NCBI RefSeq assembly: GCF_014145665.1
Contig: NZ_JACHTD010000001.1
Span: forward strand, 434,001 to 498,000
DNA length: 64,000 nucleotides
Reading direction: 5' to 3'
DNA from: Myroides sp. NP-2
Lineage (GTDB): Bacteria > Bacteroidota > Bacteroidia > Flavobacteriales > Flavobacteriaceae
Shown piece after piece: positions 53,798-62,859 of this stretch. How positions within the stretch are numbered: the first letter of the stretch is position 1; each line of letters starts with the position of its first letter. The notes under the pieces were generated by a model. It did no database searches and was not told the DNA's origin. It worked only from the letters and a program-made list of their open reading frames with translations. The position numbers and the translations under genes were made by a program.

Positions 53798-55981
53798 ATG
53801 GAAGTGCAACAATTTTATTATGACAACAAAATTGTAAAGAAATTCCTTTACGCATCGATCTTTTTTGGTGCCGTTGGGATGCTTGTAGGATTACTATTAG
53901 CGGTACTGTTTATATTTCCTAACTTGACCGATGGTATTCCTTGGTTGAGCTATGGAAGGTTACGTCCGCTACACACGAATGCAGTTATTTTTGCCTTCGT
54001 TGGAAATGCAATCTTTGCAGGGGTTTACTATTCTTTACAGCGTTTGTGTAAGTCAAGAATGTACAGTGATGTTTTGAGTAACATTCACTTTTATGGATGG
54101 CAAACGATTATTGCAGCAGCAGCAATCACCTTGCCTCTAGGTTTTACTACTTCAAAAGAGTATGCTGAATTAGAGTGGCCAATTGACATCGCCATTGCGG
54201 TAATTTGGGTTACCTTCGGTATCAACATGATTATGACGATCATCAATCGTAGAGAACGTCACATTTATGTTGCTATCTGGTTCTATTTAGCAACTTTTGT
54301 AACAGTAGCAGTATTACACATCTTTAACTCGTTAGAATTACCTGTTCACGGATTAAAATCATACTCTGTGTATGCAGGGGTTCAAGATGCACTGGTGCAA
54401 TGGTGGTACGGACACAATGCCGTGGCCTTCTTCTTGACCACTCCTTTCTTAGGGTTGATGTATTACTTCTTGCCAAAAGCAGCGAATAGACCGGTGTATT
54501 CTTACCGTTTATCTATCATTCACTTCTGGTCATTAATTTTCTTGTATATCTGGGCTGGACCACACCACTTATTGTATTCAGCTCTACCAGAATGGGCACA
54601 AAACTTAGGAGTAGTATTCTCTGTAATGTTGATTGCTCCATCTTGGGGAGGTATGATTAACGGTTTATTGACCTTGCGTGGAGTATGGGATAAAGTAAGA
54701 GTAGATCCTGTGTTGAAATTCTTCGTAGTAGGTATTACAGGATACGGTATGGCGACGTTTGAAGGACCTATGTTGTCGTTGAAAAACGTTAACGCTATTG
54801 CGCACTATACGGATTGGATCGTAGCTCACGTACACGTGGGAGCCTTAGCATGGAATGGTTTCATGACTTTTGGTATGGTGTACTGGTTAATCCCTAGAAT
54901 GACAAAAACAGAATTGTATTCTAAAGCATTAGCTAACTTCCACTTCTGGATCGGAACATTGGGTATTATCTTATACACGATACCTTTATATGTAGCAGGT
55001 TTCTCTCAACACTTAATGTGGAAAGACTTCGATCCATCAGGAACATTGAAATATGGTAACTTCCTTGAAACAGTAACTGCAATTATGCCGATGTATATCA
55101 TGCGTGCGATTGGAGGAACGTTCTACCTAATCGGATTATTCGTATTGATTTACTTAGTATACAAAACAGTAAGAGTTGGTAAACCAGTAGAAGACGAATT
55201 AGCAGAAGCACCAGAATTAAAAAGAATTTCTGCTTCTCGTTTAAAAGGAGAAGCTTGGCATACTTGGTTAGAAAGAAGACCAATCCAATTTACAATCCTT
55301 ACAACCGTAGCGATTTTAATTGGAGGTATTGTACAAATTGTACCGACCATTTTTGTGAAATCCAATATTCCAACGATTTCCAGTGTGAAACCTTATACGC
55401 CATTGGAGCTAGAAGGTAGAGACTTGTATATCCGTGAAGGATGTGTGGGATGTCACTCTCAAATGATTAGACCATTCCGTTCAGAAGTTGAGCGTTATGG
55501 TGAGTATTCAAAATCAGGTGAATACGTATATGACCACCCATTCTTATGGGGTTCTAAACGTACAGGACCAGACGTGATGCGCGTTGGACAGAAATATTCA
55601 GATATCTGGCATTTCAACCACATGTATAATCCACAATCAACTTCTCCAGGATCTATTATGCCAGGATATAAATGGTTGTTCGATAACAAACAAGCGGATT
55701 TCTCACGCATTGAGAAAAAAATGAGAGTGATGAGAACGCTTGGTGTTCCTTATACAGATGAAGATATTGCAAATGCAAGACAGTCAATGAAAGAACAAGG
55801 AGAGCAAATCGCCTTGAATTTCCAAACAGACCCGGATTATAAAAATTCATATTTAGCTAGTGAAAAAGCAGCTAAAGAAAGTGGACAGGAGTTCGTTCCA
55901 ATGAGCGAACGTGAGATTGTTGCTATGGTTGCTTACTTACAACGTTTAGGTACAGACATCAAGAATAGAGTTGAGGAATAA
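53798..55981 (+). CDS. ccoNO: fused cbb3 cytochrome oxidase subunits I and II
   Basis: This 727-residue protein is CcoN (about residues 1-470, with the haem and CuB histidines in RPLHTNAVIFAFVGN, WYGHNAVAFFLT, GPHHLLYSALPEW and HVHVGALAWNGF) joined to CcoO (about 500-727). The CcoO part has a membrane helix, the mono-haem c site GCVGCHSQ near 547-554 and the typical DHPFLWGSKRTGPD and PGSIMPGYKWLF. Fusion of CcoN with CcoO is common in Bacteroidota. It is the catalytic unit of a high-affinity oxygen reductase. Confidence 0.96.
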   Translation: MEVQQFYYDNKIVKKFLYASIFFGAVGMLVGLLLAVLFIFPNLTDGIPWLSYGRLRPLHTNAVIFAFVGNAIFAGVYYSLQRLCKSRMYSDVLSNIHFYGWQTIIAAAAITLPLGFTTSKEYAELEWPIDIAIAVIWVTFGINMIMTIINRRERHIYVAIWFYLATFVTVAVLHIFNSLELPVHGLKSYSVYAGVQDALVQWWYGHNAVAFFLTTPFLGLMYYFLPKAANRPVYSYRLSIIHFWSLIFLYIWAGPHHLLYSALPEWAQNLGVVFSVMLIAPSWGGMINGLLTLRGVWDKVRVDPVLKFFVVGITGYGMATFEGPMLSLKNVNAIAHYTDWIVAHVHVGALAWNGFMTFGMVYWLIPRMTKTELYSKALANFHFWIGTLGIILYTIPLYVAGFSQHLMWKDFDPSGTLKYGNFLETVTAIMPMYIMRAIGGTFYLIGLFVLIYLVYKTVRVGKPVEDELAEAPELKRISASRLKGEAWHTWLERRPIQFTILTTVAILIGGIVQIVPTIFVKSNIPTISSVKPYTPLELEGRDLYIREGCVGCHSQMIRPFRSEVERYGEYSKSGEYVYDHPFLWGSKRTGPDVMRVGQKYSDIWHFNHMYNPQSTSPGSIMPGYKWLFDNKQADFSRIEKKMRVMRTLGVPYTDEDIANARQSMKEQGEQIALNFQTDPDYKNSYLASEKAAKESGQEFVPMSEREIVAMVAYLQRLGTDIKNRVEE

Positions 55982-55999
55982 TAAAAAAGAGAAAGCATT

Positions 56000-56206
56000 A
56001 TGTTGAAATTTATTAAACATACAATGGAGACAATAGGAGGGATTGAAATTTATCCGATTATATCCCTGCTTATATTCTTTACCTTTTTTGTAGGCTTGTT
56101 TGTATGGGTGTTTACCTATAAAAAAGAAACGATTGAAGAATTGAGCAATATGCCATTTCTAGATGACGAAAAGCACAATGTTGATCCTAATTCAGAAAAA
56201 TTATGA
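56000..56206 (+). CDS. ccoQ: cbb3 oxidase subunit CcoQ
   Basis: This 68-residue single-helix protein lies between ccoNO and ccoP and overlaps ccoP by four bases. IYPIISLLIFFTFFVGLFVWVFTYKKETIEELSNMPFLDDE fits CcoQ by layout: a short helix followed by an acidic tail. CcoQ stabilises the oxidase complex. Confidence 0.85.
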   Translation: MLKFIKHTMETIGGIEIYPIISLLIFFTFFVGLFVWVFTYKKETIEELSNMPFLDDEKHNVDPNSEKL

Positions 56207-57183
56207 AAAAGTATTTTCCAGTATATGTAAGAGTTCCATTACTATTCTTGCTATTTTATGTATTAGTAGAATGGGTAGCAGGCGGAACTGCACAAAGACC
56301 TGCTTTCATCGATCATCCTGCGGTGCTTATTTTGTTGGGATTGTTTTTATTCGCGCTCATAGCTGTAGAAATTGTAGCTTCTGCAACGAATAAAGTACTC
56401 AATCGCTTAATGACTCCAGAAGAGTTAGCTGCGAAAGAAAAACAAGACAACCTAGCTTTTGCTGATAGACCTTGGGTGAAACGATTGATGCAAAAAATGA
56501 CGCGTACAACATCAGTAAGTGATGAAGGAGAGTTGTTGATGGATCATGACTACGATGGTATTAAAGAGTTAGATAACGAATTACCACCTTGGTGGGTAGG
56601 GTTATTTTACGTGACTGTCATCTTCTCAGTTGTATACTTATTGAGATTCCACGTATTTGGAGGCGACAACCAAATTGTTGAATACGAAAAGTCAGTGGCT
56701 ATTGCCAAAGAACAAATTGAGGAATACAGAAAGACAGCTGCGGATTTAATCTCTGCAGATGAGGCACAATACTTAACAGATGAAAGTTCGTTAGCCGCAG
56801 GTAAAAAGATTTTCGAAACCAACTGTATGGTGTGTCACCAAGCAGACGGAGGTGGAGGAATCGGACCGAACCTAACAGATGATCATTGGATTTTAGGTGG
56901 AGGTGTTAAAAATATTTTCCACACCATTGCAAAAGGTGGACGTCCTGGTAAAGGAATGGTCGATTGGGAAAAAACACTAAAACCATCTGAGATCGAGAAA
57001 GTAACCTCTTATGTTATTTCATTAAATGGTACAACTCCTGCAAGTCCGAAAGAGGCAGAAGGAGATATCATTTGGTCAAAAGCAGAATTAGAAGGTTCAG
57101 CAGCTGCTGAAGCTGATGAGGAAGCAGCTGTACCAAGTGATGAAGCTGTAGCGACAGACGCAGCTGAAACAAGTCAAGAGTAA
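56203..57183 (+). CDS. ccoP: cbb3 oxidase cytochrome c subunit CcoP (mono-haem)
   Basis: This 326-residue subunit has two hydrophobic segments near the N-terminus (about 5-60), a loop, then a CcoP-type helix after NELPPWWVGLFYVTVIFSVVYLL near 126-148. One haem c motif, NCMVCHQADGGGGIGPNLTDDHW, lies near 206-228; most proteobacterial CcoP have two. The last 45 residues are Ala/Glu-rich low complexity. It passes electrons from a soluble cytochrome to CcoO. Confidence 0.93.
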   Translation: MKKYFPVYVRVPLLFLLFYVLVEWVAGGTAQRPAFIDHPAVLILLGLFLFALIAVEIVASATNKVLNRLMTPEELAAKEKQDNLAFADRPWVKRLMQKMTRTTSVSDEGELLMDHDYDGIKELDNELPPWWVGLFYVTVIFSVVYLLRFHVFGGDNQIVEYEKSVAIAKEQIEEYRKTAADLISADEAQYLTDESSLAAGKKIFETNCMVCHQADGGGGIGPNLTDDHWILGGGVKNIFHTIAKGGRPGKGMVDWEKTLKPSEIEKVTSYVISLNGTTPASPKEAEGDIIWSKAELEGSAAAEADEEAAVPSDEAVATDAAETSQE

Positions 57184-57283
57184 ATTCTGACACAAACAAA
57201 AAAAAACTAATAAACACATATAAAGGAGTTGAGTGGAGTATTTATACACATACTCAACTCCTTTTCTAAAAACACACAAGGCT

Positions 57284-58705
57284 ATGGAAAATGGAAATAA
57301 TGAGAGTTTTAGAGACTCTATAAGTACCATTGACAAAGATGGTAAAAGGGCATGGATTTATCCTAAAAAGCCGTCTGGGCCATATTACAACAAGCGAAAA
57401 ATAGTAAGTTATTTATTGCTGGTTTTTTTACTTGTAGCACCCTTCATCAAAATTAATGGAAACCAATTGTTGCTCTTTAATGTAATTGATCGAAAGTTCA
57501 ACATTTTTAGCTTCCCATTTTGGCCACAAGACTTCTATTTGGTGGTAATTTCAATGATTATTGGTGTTGTTTTTGTAACGTTATTTACGGTTTCATTTGG
57601 TCGTATTTTCTGCGGTTGGATCTGCCCGCAAACTATTTTTATGGAGATGGTTTTCAGGCGAATCGAATATTGGATTGACGGCGATAGAGGCGCGCAAATG
57701 AGGTTAGATAAGCAACCGTGGAACTCAGAGAAAATACGCAAAAGACTCTTGAAGTGGTTCATTTTCTTCGTCATTTCATTCCTTATCGCTAACGTATTCT
57801 TATCCTATATCATAGGAAGTGATGCTGTATTGCTAATGATTGAAGACGGTCCTTTTGCTCATTTGGGCAATTTTATTGGACTGATCATCTTTACTTCTGC
57901 CTTCTACTTTGTCTTTACTTGGTTTAGAGAACAAGTATGTGTAATCGCTTGTCCTTACGGACGATTACAAGGCGTGCTGTTAGATAATAAATCCATTATT
58001 GTTGCTTATGACCACGTCCGTGGAGAACGCACAAAAGGAAGAGGAAAATTTAAAAAAGGCGAAGATAGAGAAGCAGAGGGAATTGGAGACTGTATTGACT
58101 GTAAACAATGTGTGAACGTTTGCCCTACAGGAATTGATATCCGAAATGGAACCCAGCTAGAATGTGTCAACTGTACCGCTTGTATTGATGAATGTGATTT
58201 CGTGATGGAAAAAGCAGGTCTCCCAAAAGGGTTGATTCGCTATGCCTCTGAAGAAGAAATCGTAGAGAATAAACCGTATTCTTTTACACCACGCCAAAAA
58301 GGATATACCGTTGTATTGTCTATTTTAATAGCCGTACTTATCGGACTCCTATTCTTGAGAACCGACGTAGAAGCAAGGGTATTGCGCGTTGCTGGTAAAA
58401 CGTTTGAACACAAAGGAGCGAATATCTCCAATGTGTATACCTTCAAAATTATGAACAAAACCATGAAGGAGTATAACAACCTTACTTTTAAGGTGAGAAA
58501 ACCAGAAACAGCAGAAGTTAAATTGGTTGGACATGACGAAATTAAAGTAGCAAAAGAAGCCTATAGTGAAGGTGTGCTATTTATCGAAATTCCACAAAAA
58601 GATTTGGATGGATATAGTACTAAAGTTACTATTGATGTATACGACGGGGATCGTTTGATTCAAACAACGAAAACAAACTTTTTAGGTCCGCGAATGTTGA
58701 ATTAA
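57284..58705 (+). CDS. ccoG: cbb3 oxidase accessory protein CcoG
   Basis: This membrane protein of about 473 residues contains two 4Fe-4S centres: CIDCKQCVNVCPTGIDIRNGTQ and CVNCTACIDECD, near residues 270-305, after about five membrane helices. GRIFCGWICPQTIFMEMVFRRIEYWI and VCVIACPYGRLQGVLLD are further family motifs. A C-terminal Ig-like domain follows (FixG_C). CcoG reduces copper for oxidase assembly. I start at the ATG at 57284 (MENGNNESFRDS); the frame is open 51 bases upstream. Confidence 0.94.
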   Translation: MENGNNESFRDSISTIDKDGKRAWIYPKKPSGPYYNKRKIVSYLLLVFLLVAPFIKINGNQLLLFNVIDRKFNIFSFPFWPQDFYLVVISMIIGVVFVTLFTVSFGRIFCGWICPQTIFMEMVFRRIEYWIDGDRGAQMRLDKQPWNSEKIRKRLLKWFIFFVISFLIANVFLSYIIGSDAVLLMIEDGPFAHLGNFIGLIIFTSAFYFVFTWFREQVCVIACPYGRLQGVLLDNKSIIVAYDHVRGERTKGRGKFKKGEDREAEGIGDCIDCKQCVNVCPTGIDIRNGTQLECVNCTACIDECDFVMEKAGLPKGLIRYASEEEIVENKPYSFTPRQKGYTVVLSILIAVLIGLLFLRTDVEARVLRVAGKTFEHKGANISNVYTFKIMNKTMKEYNNLTFKVRKPETAEVKLVGHDEIKVAKEAYSEGVLFIEIPQKDLDGYSTKVTIDVYDGDRLIQTTKTNFLGPRMLN

Positions 58706-58724
58706 AAATTAAAAATAGTTAGGT

Positions 58725-59174
58725 ATGAAATTTAATTTTGGAACAGGAATCGTAATTGCCATCGCGCTTTTTATGATTTTCATTTTACAGTATGTCATTC
58801 GCGTTCAAGTTGATGCGAAATACGATAATCAATTGGTAACAGAAAACTATTACCAACAAGAGGTTGAGGTGGATTCACGTCGTGAGAGAGAGATGAATGC
58901 ACTGAAACTCGATGAACAAATTACAATCTACAGTACTTCAAGCGGAATCAAAATCGGATTCCCTGAAAGTTTTGACTACAACAAGATACATGGAAAAATA
59001 TTCCTATACAGACCGTCTAACCAGCAATTAGACTTTGATACTCTCATATCATTGTCTTCTTCCAATTTGCTCATACCTAACACAAATCTGGTAGACGGTC
59101 GTTGGGATATTGTGGTGGAATGGAACTATAACGATCAGTCGTATAGAAATGTTAAACAAATAACGATTAAGTAG
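58725..59174 (+). CDS. ccoH: FixH/CcoH family protein
   Basis: This 149-residue protein has one N-terminal membrane helix (FGTGIVIAIALFMIFILQYVI) and a periplasmic beta-sandwich. VTENYYQQEVEVDSRREREMNA resembles the conserved NYYxxxxxY region of FixH. It lies between ccoG and the SafE-like gene and probably helps in oxidase assembly. Confidence 0.88.
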   Translation: MKFNFGTGIVIAIALFMIFILQYVIRVQVDAKYDNQLVTENYYQQEVEVDSRREREMNALKLDEQITIYSTSSGIKIGFPESFDYNKIHGKIFLYRPSNQQLDFDTLISLSSSNLLIPNTNLVDGRWDIVVEWNYNDQSYRNVKQITIK

Positions 59175-59179
59175 AGACT

Positions 59180-59875
59180 TTGATTTCGGCACTTATATTT
59201 GGCTTAGTGAGCAGTCTGCACTGCATTGGAATGTGCGGACCGATTGCCTTGATGTTGCCAATTAGCCAAAACAATCAAGTAGTAAAAATTAGGCAGATGT
59301 TCACCTATCACATAGGAAGAATAGCTGCCTATTCTTTATTAGGCTTCGTCTTTGGTTTATTTGGCAAAGGGTTATTTTTAGCTGGATTTCAACAACAATT
59401 GTCTATCGTTGTGGGAATTATTATGATCGTCTTAGCTCTTGTTCCCACCAATCGCATCGGAAACTTTAACCTGTTAAAACCGATGTATCGCTTTGTGAAC
59501 TGGATTAAATCTTCCTTGGGAAAACAATTCAAAAAGAAATCGCCGAATGCCTTGTTTTTTATCGGTTTCTTCAATGGGTTTTTACCGTGTGGAATGGTGT
59601 ATGTCGCCTTGTTTGGCGCACTAGCTACACAGGATGTTTTTCTCGGTATGGCGTATATGGCTTTTTTCGGACTGGGAACGATTCCTTTGATGAGTTTGGT
59701 CATTTATTTTAAAAACCTGTTCTCAGAACGCTTCAGACGTAACGTGATGAAATACTATCCCGTTGTAATTGTGTTGATTGGTATGCTATTTATTATCCGA
59801 GGGTTGGGGTTAAATATCCCATTTTTGTCTCCTGATACGTTGAATTTGTTCGTACGTGGAGAAGCAATGTGTTAA
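59180..59875 (+). CDS. sulfite exporter TauE/SafE-family protein of the cbb3 cluster
   Basis: This 231-residue membrane protein has six to seven helices and the motif SLHCIGMCGPIALMLP at residues 12-27, where the His and two Cys could bind copper; NGFLPCGMVYVALFGA near 130 is the mirrored motif. Members next to cco genes (CcoA-independent, often named SafE or DsbD-like) are thought to act in copper or haem delivery. The likely start is TTG at 59180, five bases after the ccoH stop; no ATG is near. Confidence 0.85.
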   Translation: MISALIFGLVSSLHCIGMCGPIALMLPISQNNQVVKIRQMFTYHIGRIAAYSLLGFVFGLFGKGLFLAGFQQQLSIVVGIIMIVLALVPTNRIGNFNLLKPMYRFVNWIKSSLGKQFKKKSPNALFFIGFFNGFLPCGMVYVALFGALATQDVFLGMAYMAFFGLGTIPLMSLVIYFKNLFSERFRRNVMKYYPVVIVLIGMLFIIRGLGLNIPFLSPDTLNLFVRGEAMC

Positions 59876-60414
59876 ATAATGCTTAAAAATAGTGACTTTT
59901 GTCTGTGACAGTTGTCTTACTAATAGAACAACAGCAAGTATGCGTATTATTAGCTATGAAAAAGAGTACAAGCAGTTGTTCGATTGCTATAGAAAAAGAG
60001 AAAAAAAAAGGAAAGACCATGTCTTTCCTTTTTTTTTGAAGCAGGTAAACTTGACTTAACCCTCATAATTCTCCCCCAATAATGCGCTACTTCTCTACGT
60101 TTAGCCTTTATATTCTATAATTTAGCCTTTGAAAAGTGAATGTTTGTTATTCAAAATTTTCTAATTATTGAGTTTAGTCTTAAAGTTTTGAATTATTTCC
60201 TGCAATTTGAGGTATTTTTCATGTTAATTTTTTGATGTTATGTGTTGTTTGTCTTTATGTTAATATATTATCTTGTTTAATTTAATAAAATATTTTGTTT
60301 AATTTTACTATGATTGTTATAAAGTTGATGGTATTGCAAAAATAGAGTTATATTTTCTAAACATAGTAATATTTCTTAAATTCACTGTAGAAAAAAAATT
60401 AAAATTTGTTGTTT
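59876..60414. other. gene-poor gap with a terminator and A/T-rich promoter region
   Basis: The gap holds the terminator at 60001 and, behind it, some 370 very A/T-rich bases before the next gene. A short open frame at 59940-60059 (MRIISYEKEYKQLFDCYRKR...) runs through the terminator and has no support as a gene. Confidence 0.5.
60001..60038 (+). terminator. terminator of the cbb3 cluster
   Basis: AAAAAAAAGGAAAGAC, CAT loop, GTCTTTCCTTTTTTTT, about 125 bases after the last cluster gene. Confidence 0.85.
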
Positions 60415-60819
60415 ATGAAAGCAAAAGTACAGTATAATGATTTTAAAGGTACTGTAGCTGCAGACATATCAGATATGATTGCAGTTAACAAAGGTAATTA
60501 CATCAGCAGTATTGGGGAGTACTTCGATGTAGATCAAGAGCGTTTTAAAGTAGTAGGGGTTTCTCTACAGGGAATTCAAGATTTTGAATTGACCATGCTT
60601 TGTATTGACAAAGAGAAAAGTACGCCATTCAAAGAGCATTTGGTAAAAATGAAATTTGATCTTGATGCAGAAGGACAAAAACAAATGTTAGGTTTGTTGT
60701 TTAAACGATTAAATGTTGTTCTTTTCGATTCAGGTGAAAATGAAAACGAGTATGCGAACGATAATTACGACGAAGTCGTTAATTATGCAGATTTTCATCA
60801 AAAAGAAGAGTTGGACTAA
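60415..60819 (+). CDS. conserved hypothetical cytoplasmic protein
   Basis: This protein of about 134 residues starts MKAKVQYNDFKGTVAADISD, with an acidic end rich in Asn/Asp/Glu/Tyr. I recall proteins with the same opening (NDFxGTxAADISD) in many Bacteroidota genomes, but no function is known to me. It has no signal peptide or membrane helix. The ATG at 60415 is preferred over a TTG three codons before. Monocistronic with a terminator. Confidence 0.75.
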   Translation: MKAKVQYNDFKGTVAADISDMIAVNKGNYISSIGEYFDVDQERFKVVGVSLQGIQDFELTMLCIDKEKSTPFKEHLVKMKFDLDAEGQKQMLGLLFKRLNVVLFDSGENENEYANDNYDEVVNYADFHQKEELD

Positions 60820-60846
60820 ACCGTATTTTTTCTAACGAATAAAAAG

Positions 60847-60880
60847 AAAAGGTTCTCGACAAGGTTGAGAACCTTTTTTT
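60847..60880 (+). terminator. intrinsic terminator
   Basis: AAAAGGTTCTC (60847-60857) pairs with GAGAACCTTTT (60867-60877), followed by T. Confidence 0.9.
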
Positions 60881-60895
60881 GTTGAAAATAGCAAA

Positions 60896-60926
60896 TAAAA
60901 AAAGGACAACGCCCGTTGTCCTTTTT
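60896..60926 (-). terminator. terminator of the following minus-strand gene
   Basis: AAAAAAAGGACAACG pairs with CGTTGTCCTTTTTT around CC. On the minus strand it follows the stop of the lipoprotein gene by 18 bases. Confidence 0.85.
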
Positions 60927-60943
60927 TGTATTGTAGTGTTAAT

Positions 60944-61393
60944 TTAATAATTGTCTTTTCTCCAATTGACTACGTCTGCTAATATTTTTTCTGTGTCAGG
61001 GTGTACATCTTCTAAGTAATTCTCCGTGTATAGCGTATAGGTTGCTTTATCTAAACGCAACTTCACTTGATTATTATTGATGACTTTTACTGAAATTTGC
61101 CCAGAAGAATCTACAAATAGCTGGTTTCTTTTTGAGGTTTGGTCTTCTTTTAACGTAAGGAAAATAGGCGTTTGCGAGCCTCCAGTAAGTCTGCTGTCTT
61201 GTTGATACACCAATGTTGCCTTCCCGTCTTTATAGGTAAAATAATAGTTTTTAAACATAAATGTCTTTGCTGTAAAAACTTTGGTTTTACTTTTGTCCAA
61301 GGTATAAGGTGAAGAAACTATCGTTTCAGTAGTTTGACAACTCTGTACAAGAGGTGCCAAGGCTAGTAGGGTAAGGATAAATAGCTTTTTCAT
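60944..61393 (-). CDS. small lipoprotein of unknown function
   Basis: This 149-residue protein has a lipoprotein signal MKKLFILTLLALAPLVQSC (Cys 19) and a small beta-rich domain without a family that I recognise (YYFTYKDGKATLVYQQ, ISVKVINNNQVKLRLDKATYTLYTENY). It ends in VVNWRKDNY. It is a single gene, divergent from the cytochrome c peroxidase gene. Confidence 0.7.
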   Translation of the reverse strand: MKKLFILTLLALAPLVQSCQTTETIVSSPYTLDKSKTKVFTAKTFMFKNYYFTYKDGKATLVYQQDSRLTGGSQTPIFLTLKEDQTSKRNQLFVDSSGQISVKVINNNQVKLRLDKATYTLYTENYLEDVHPDTEKILADVVNWRKDNY

Positions 61394-61556
61394 AAGTAAA
61401 ATTGGTGTGATTCAATAAGACCAAAATAAGATAAAAGTTTAATAAAACAAAATATTTTTTATGTAAAATTTGTTTTTGAGTGCTTTTTGGTTCGAAAGTG
61501 TTTGCTTTTGTGGTTGAAACGATGATAATTTTTCAAAATAATTTTCCTAATTGACG

Positions 61557-61599
61557 TGATATTTATCAGGCTTTAAGAAAAATTTTAAGCGTAATTTAA
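61557..61599 (+). promoter_or_regulatory. FNR box and -7 element of the cytochrome c peroxidase gene
   Basis: TGATATTTATCA (61557-61568) is identical to the box before ccoS. TAATTTAA (61592-61599) is a weak -7 element, again 35 bases from the first base of the box. The peroxidase gene is thus probably in the same low-oxygen regulon. Confidence 0.7.
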
Positions 61600-61625
61600 T
61601 ACTAGAATAAAAAGTAGTGTGAATT

Positions 61626-62654
61626 ATGATAAAAAGACTTGTATTAATTGCCTTAGTAGCATCTTTTGTTGGATGTAAGAAGGATCAGTCTAAAGCATTC
61701 GAATATGTTCAAAAGGGGAATGCTGAGTTGCTAACAAAAGCACAAACGTTTTTTCAACCTATTTCTTCAGTTGAATTGCCAGCATTGGATTCGGCTAAGG
61801 TTGAACTAGGAAAGTATTTGTACTTTGACACGCGTTTGTCTAAAGAGGGAAATATCAGTTGTAATTCCTGTCATAATTTGAATACTTATGGGGTTGATAA
61901 CCTTGCTTTTTCACCGGGAGATGACGGTTCTTTAGGAGGACGTAACTCGCCTACAGTGTTTCACGCTGCACTGCACAGCATGCAGTTTTGGGATGGACGT
62001 GCAAAAGACGTAGAAGAACAAGCTGGAGGTCCTATCTTAAATCCCGTAGAACACAACATCAAAAATGAAGAGGAATTAGAACAACGACTGCGTCAAGTAG
62101 ACTTGTACAAAGAAAAATTCGCAGCTGTCTATCCTGGAGAAAAACAACCGATTACGTTTTATACGATTACCAATGCAATTGGCGCTTTTGAGCGCACATT
62201 GATGCCGGCGAGTCGGTTTGACCAATTCTTAGAGCGCGATACTGATGCGCTAACCGAACAAGAACAAAAGGGATTAGAAGCGTTTATGACAGTGGGGTGT
62301 ACTACCTGTCACAGCGGTGTGGCTTTGGGTGGACAAATGTTCCAAAAATTCGGACTCTATGGCGATTATTGGAGGGAAACAAAATCTGAAAAAGTCGATA
62401 AAGGATTGGCTGATCTTAGTAAAAAAGAAGCAGAAAATTATTTCTTTAAAGTGCCTGGACTGCGAAATATCGCCCATACCGCTCCGTATTTTCACGATGG
62501 TTCAGTCCAAGACTTAAAAGAAGCTGTCCGCATTATGGCTAGTCTACAAACCAATATAACCTTAACGCAAGAACAACTGGACGATATTACTGTTTTTTTA
62601 GGAAGTTTGTCTAGTGATATTCCCGCAGATGTAAAAAAATCACCCTTTGAATAA
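61626..62654 (+). CDS. di-haem cytochrome c peroxidase lipoprotein
   Basis: This 342-residue protein has a lipoprotein signal (VGCKKD, Cys near 17) and two haem c sites, SCNSCHNL near residue 79-86 and GCTTCHSG near 224-231, in the CcpA/MauG arrangement. PLDxxKxxLGKxLYFDTRLS, FHAALHSMQFWDGRAKDVEEQAGGPILNPVE and KVPGLRNIAHTAPYFHDGSV are typical of bacterial cytochrome c peroxidase, which reduces hydrogen peroxide in the periplasm with electrons from small cytochromes. Confidence 0.94.
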   Translation: MIKRLVLIALVASFVGCKKDQSKAFEYVQKGNAELLTKAQTFFQPISSVELPALDSAKVELGKYLYFDTRLSKEGNISCNSCHNLNTYGVDNLAFSPGDDGSLGGRNSPTVFHAALHSMQFWDGRAKDVEEQAGGPILNPVEHNIKNEEELEQRLRQVDLYKEKFAAVYPGEKQPITFYTITNAIGAFERTLMPASRFDQFLERDTDALTEQEQKGLEAFMTVGCTTCHSGVALGGQMFQKFGLYGDYWRETKSEKVDKGLADLSKKEAENYFFKVPGLRNIAHTAPYFHDGSVQDLKEAVRIMASLQTNITLTQEQLDDITVFLGSLSSDIPADVKKSPFE

Positions 62655-62691
62655 GATTTTTGCCAAGGGCGTTTGCCTGCAAAATTTCATA

Positions 62692-62720
62692 GGAGCTGCT
62701 CTGAAAAGAGCAGCTCTCCT
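62692..62720. terminator. hairpin after the peroxidase gene
   Basis: GAGCTGCTCT pairs with AGAGCAGCTC around GAAA. A T run is missing, so termination is possible but not certain. Confidence 0.5.
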
Positions 62721-62859
62721 AATTTATAGCTGTGTGGATTATCCCTCTCACTGAGTCAGTTGCGCATCCTATAGGCGAATGACTGAAAAGTTAACGGGGT
62801 AAAATGTATTGGCTTAACTTATACATTTGTTATATTTGTAGATAAATAAACCAAGAATT

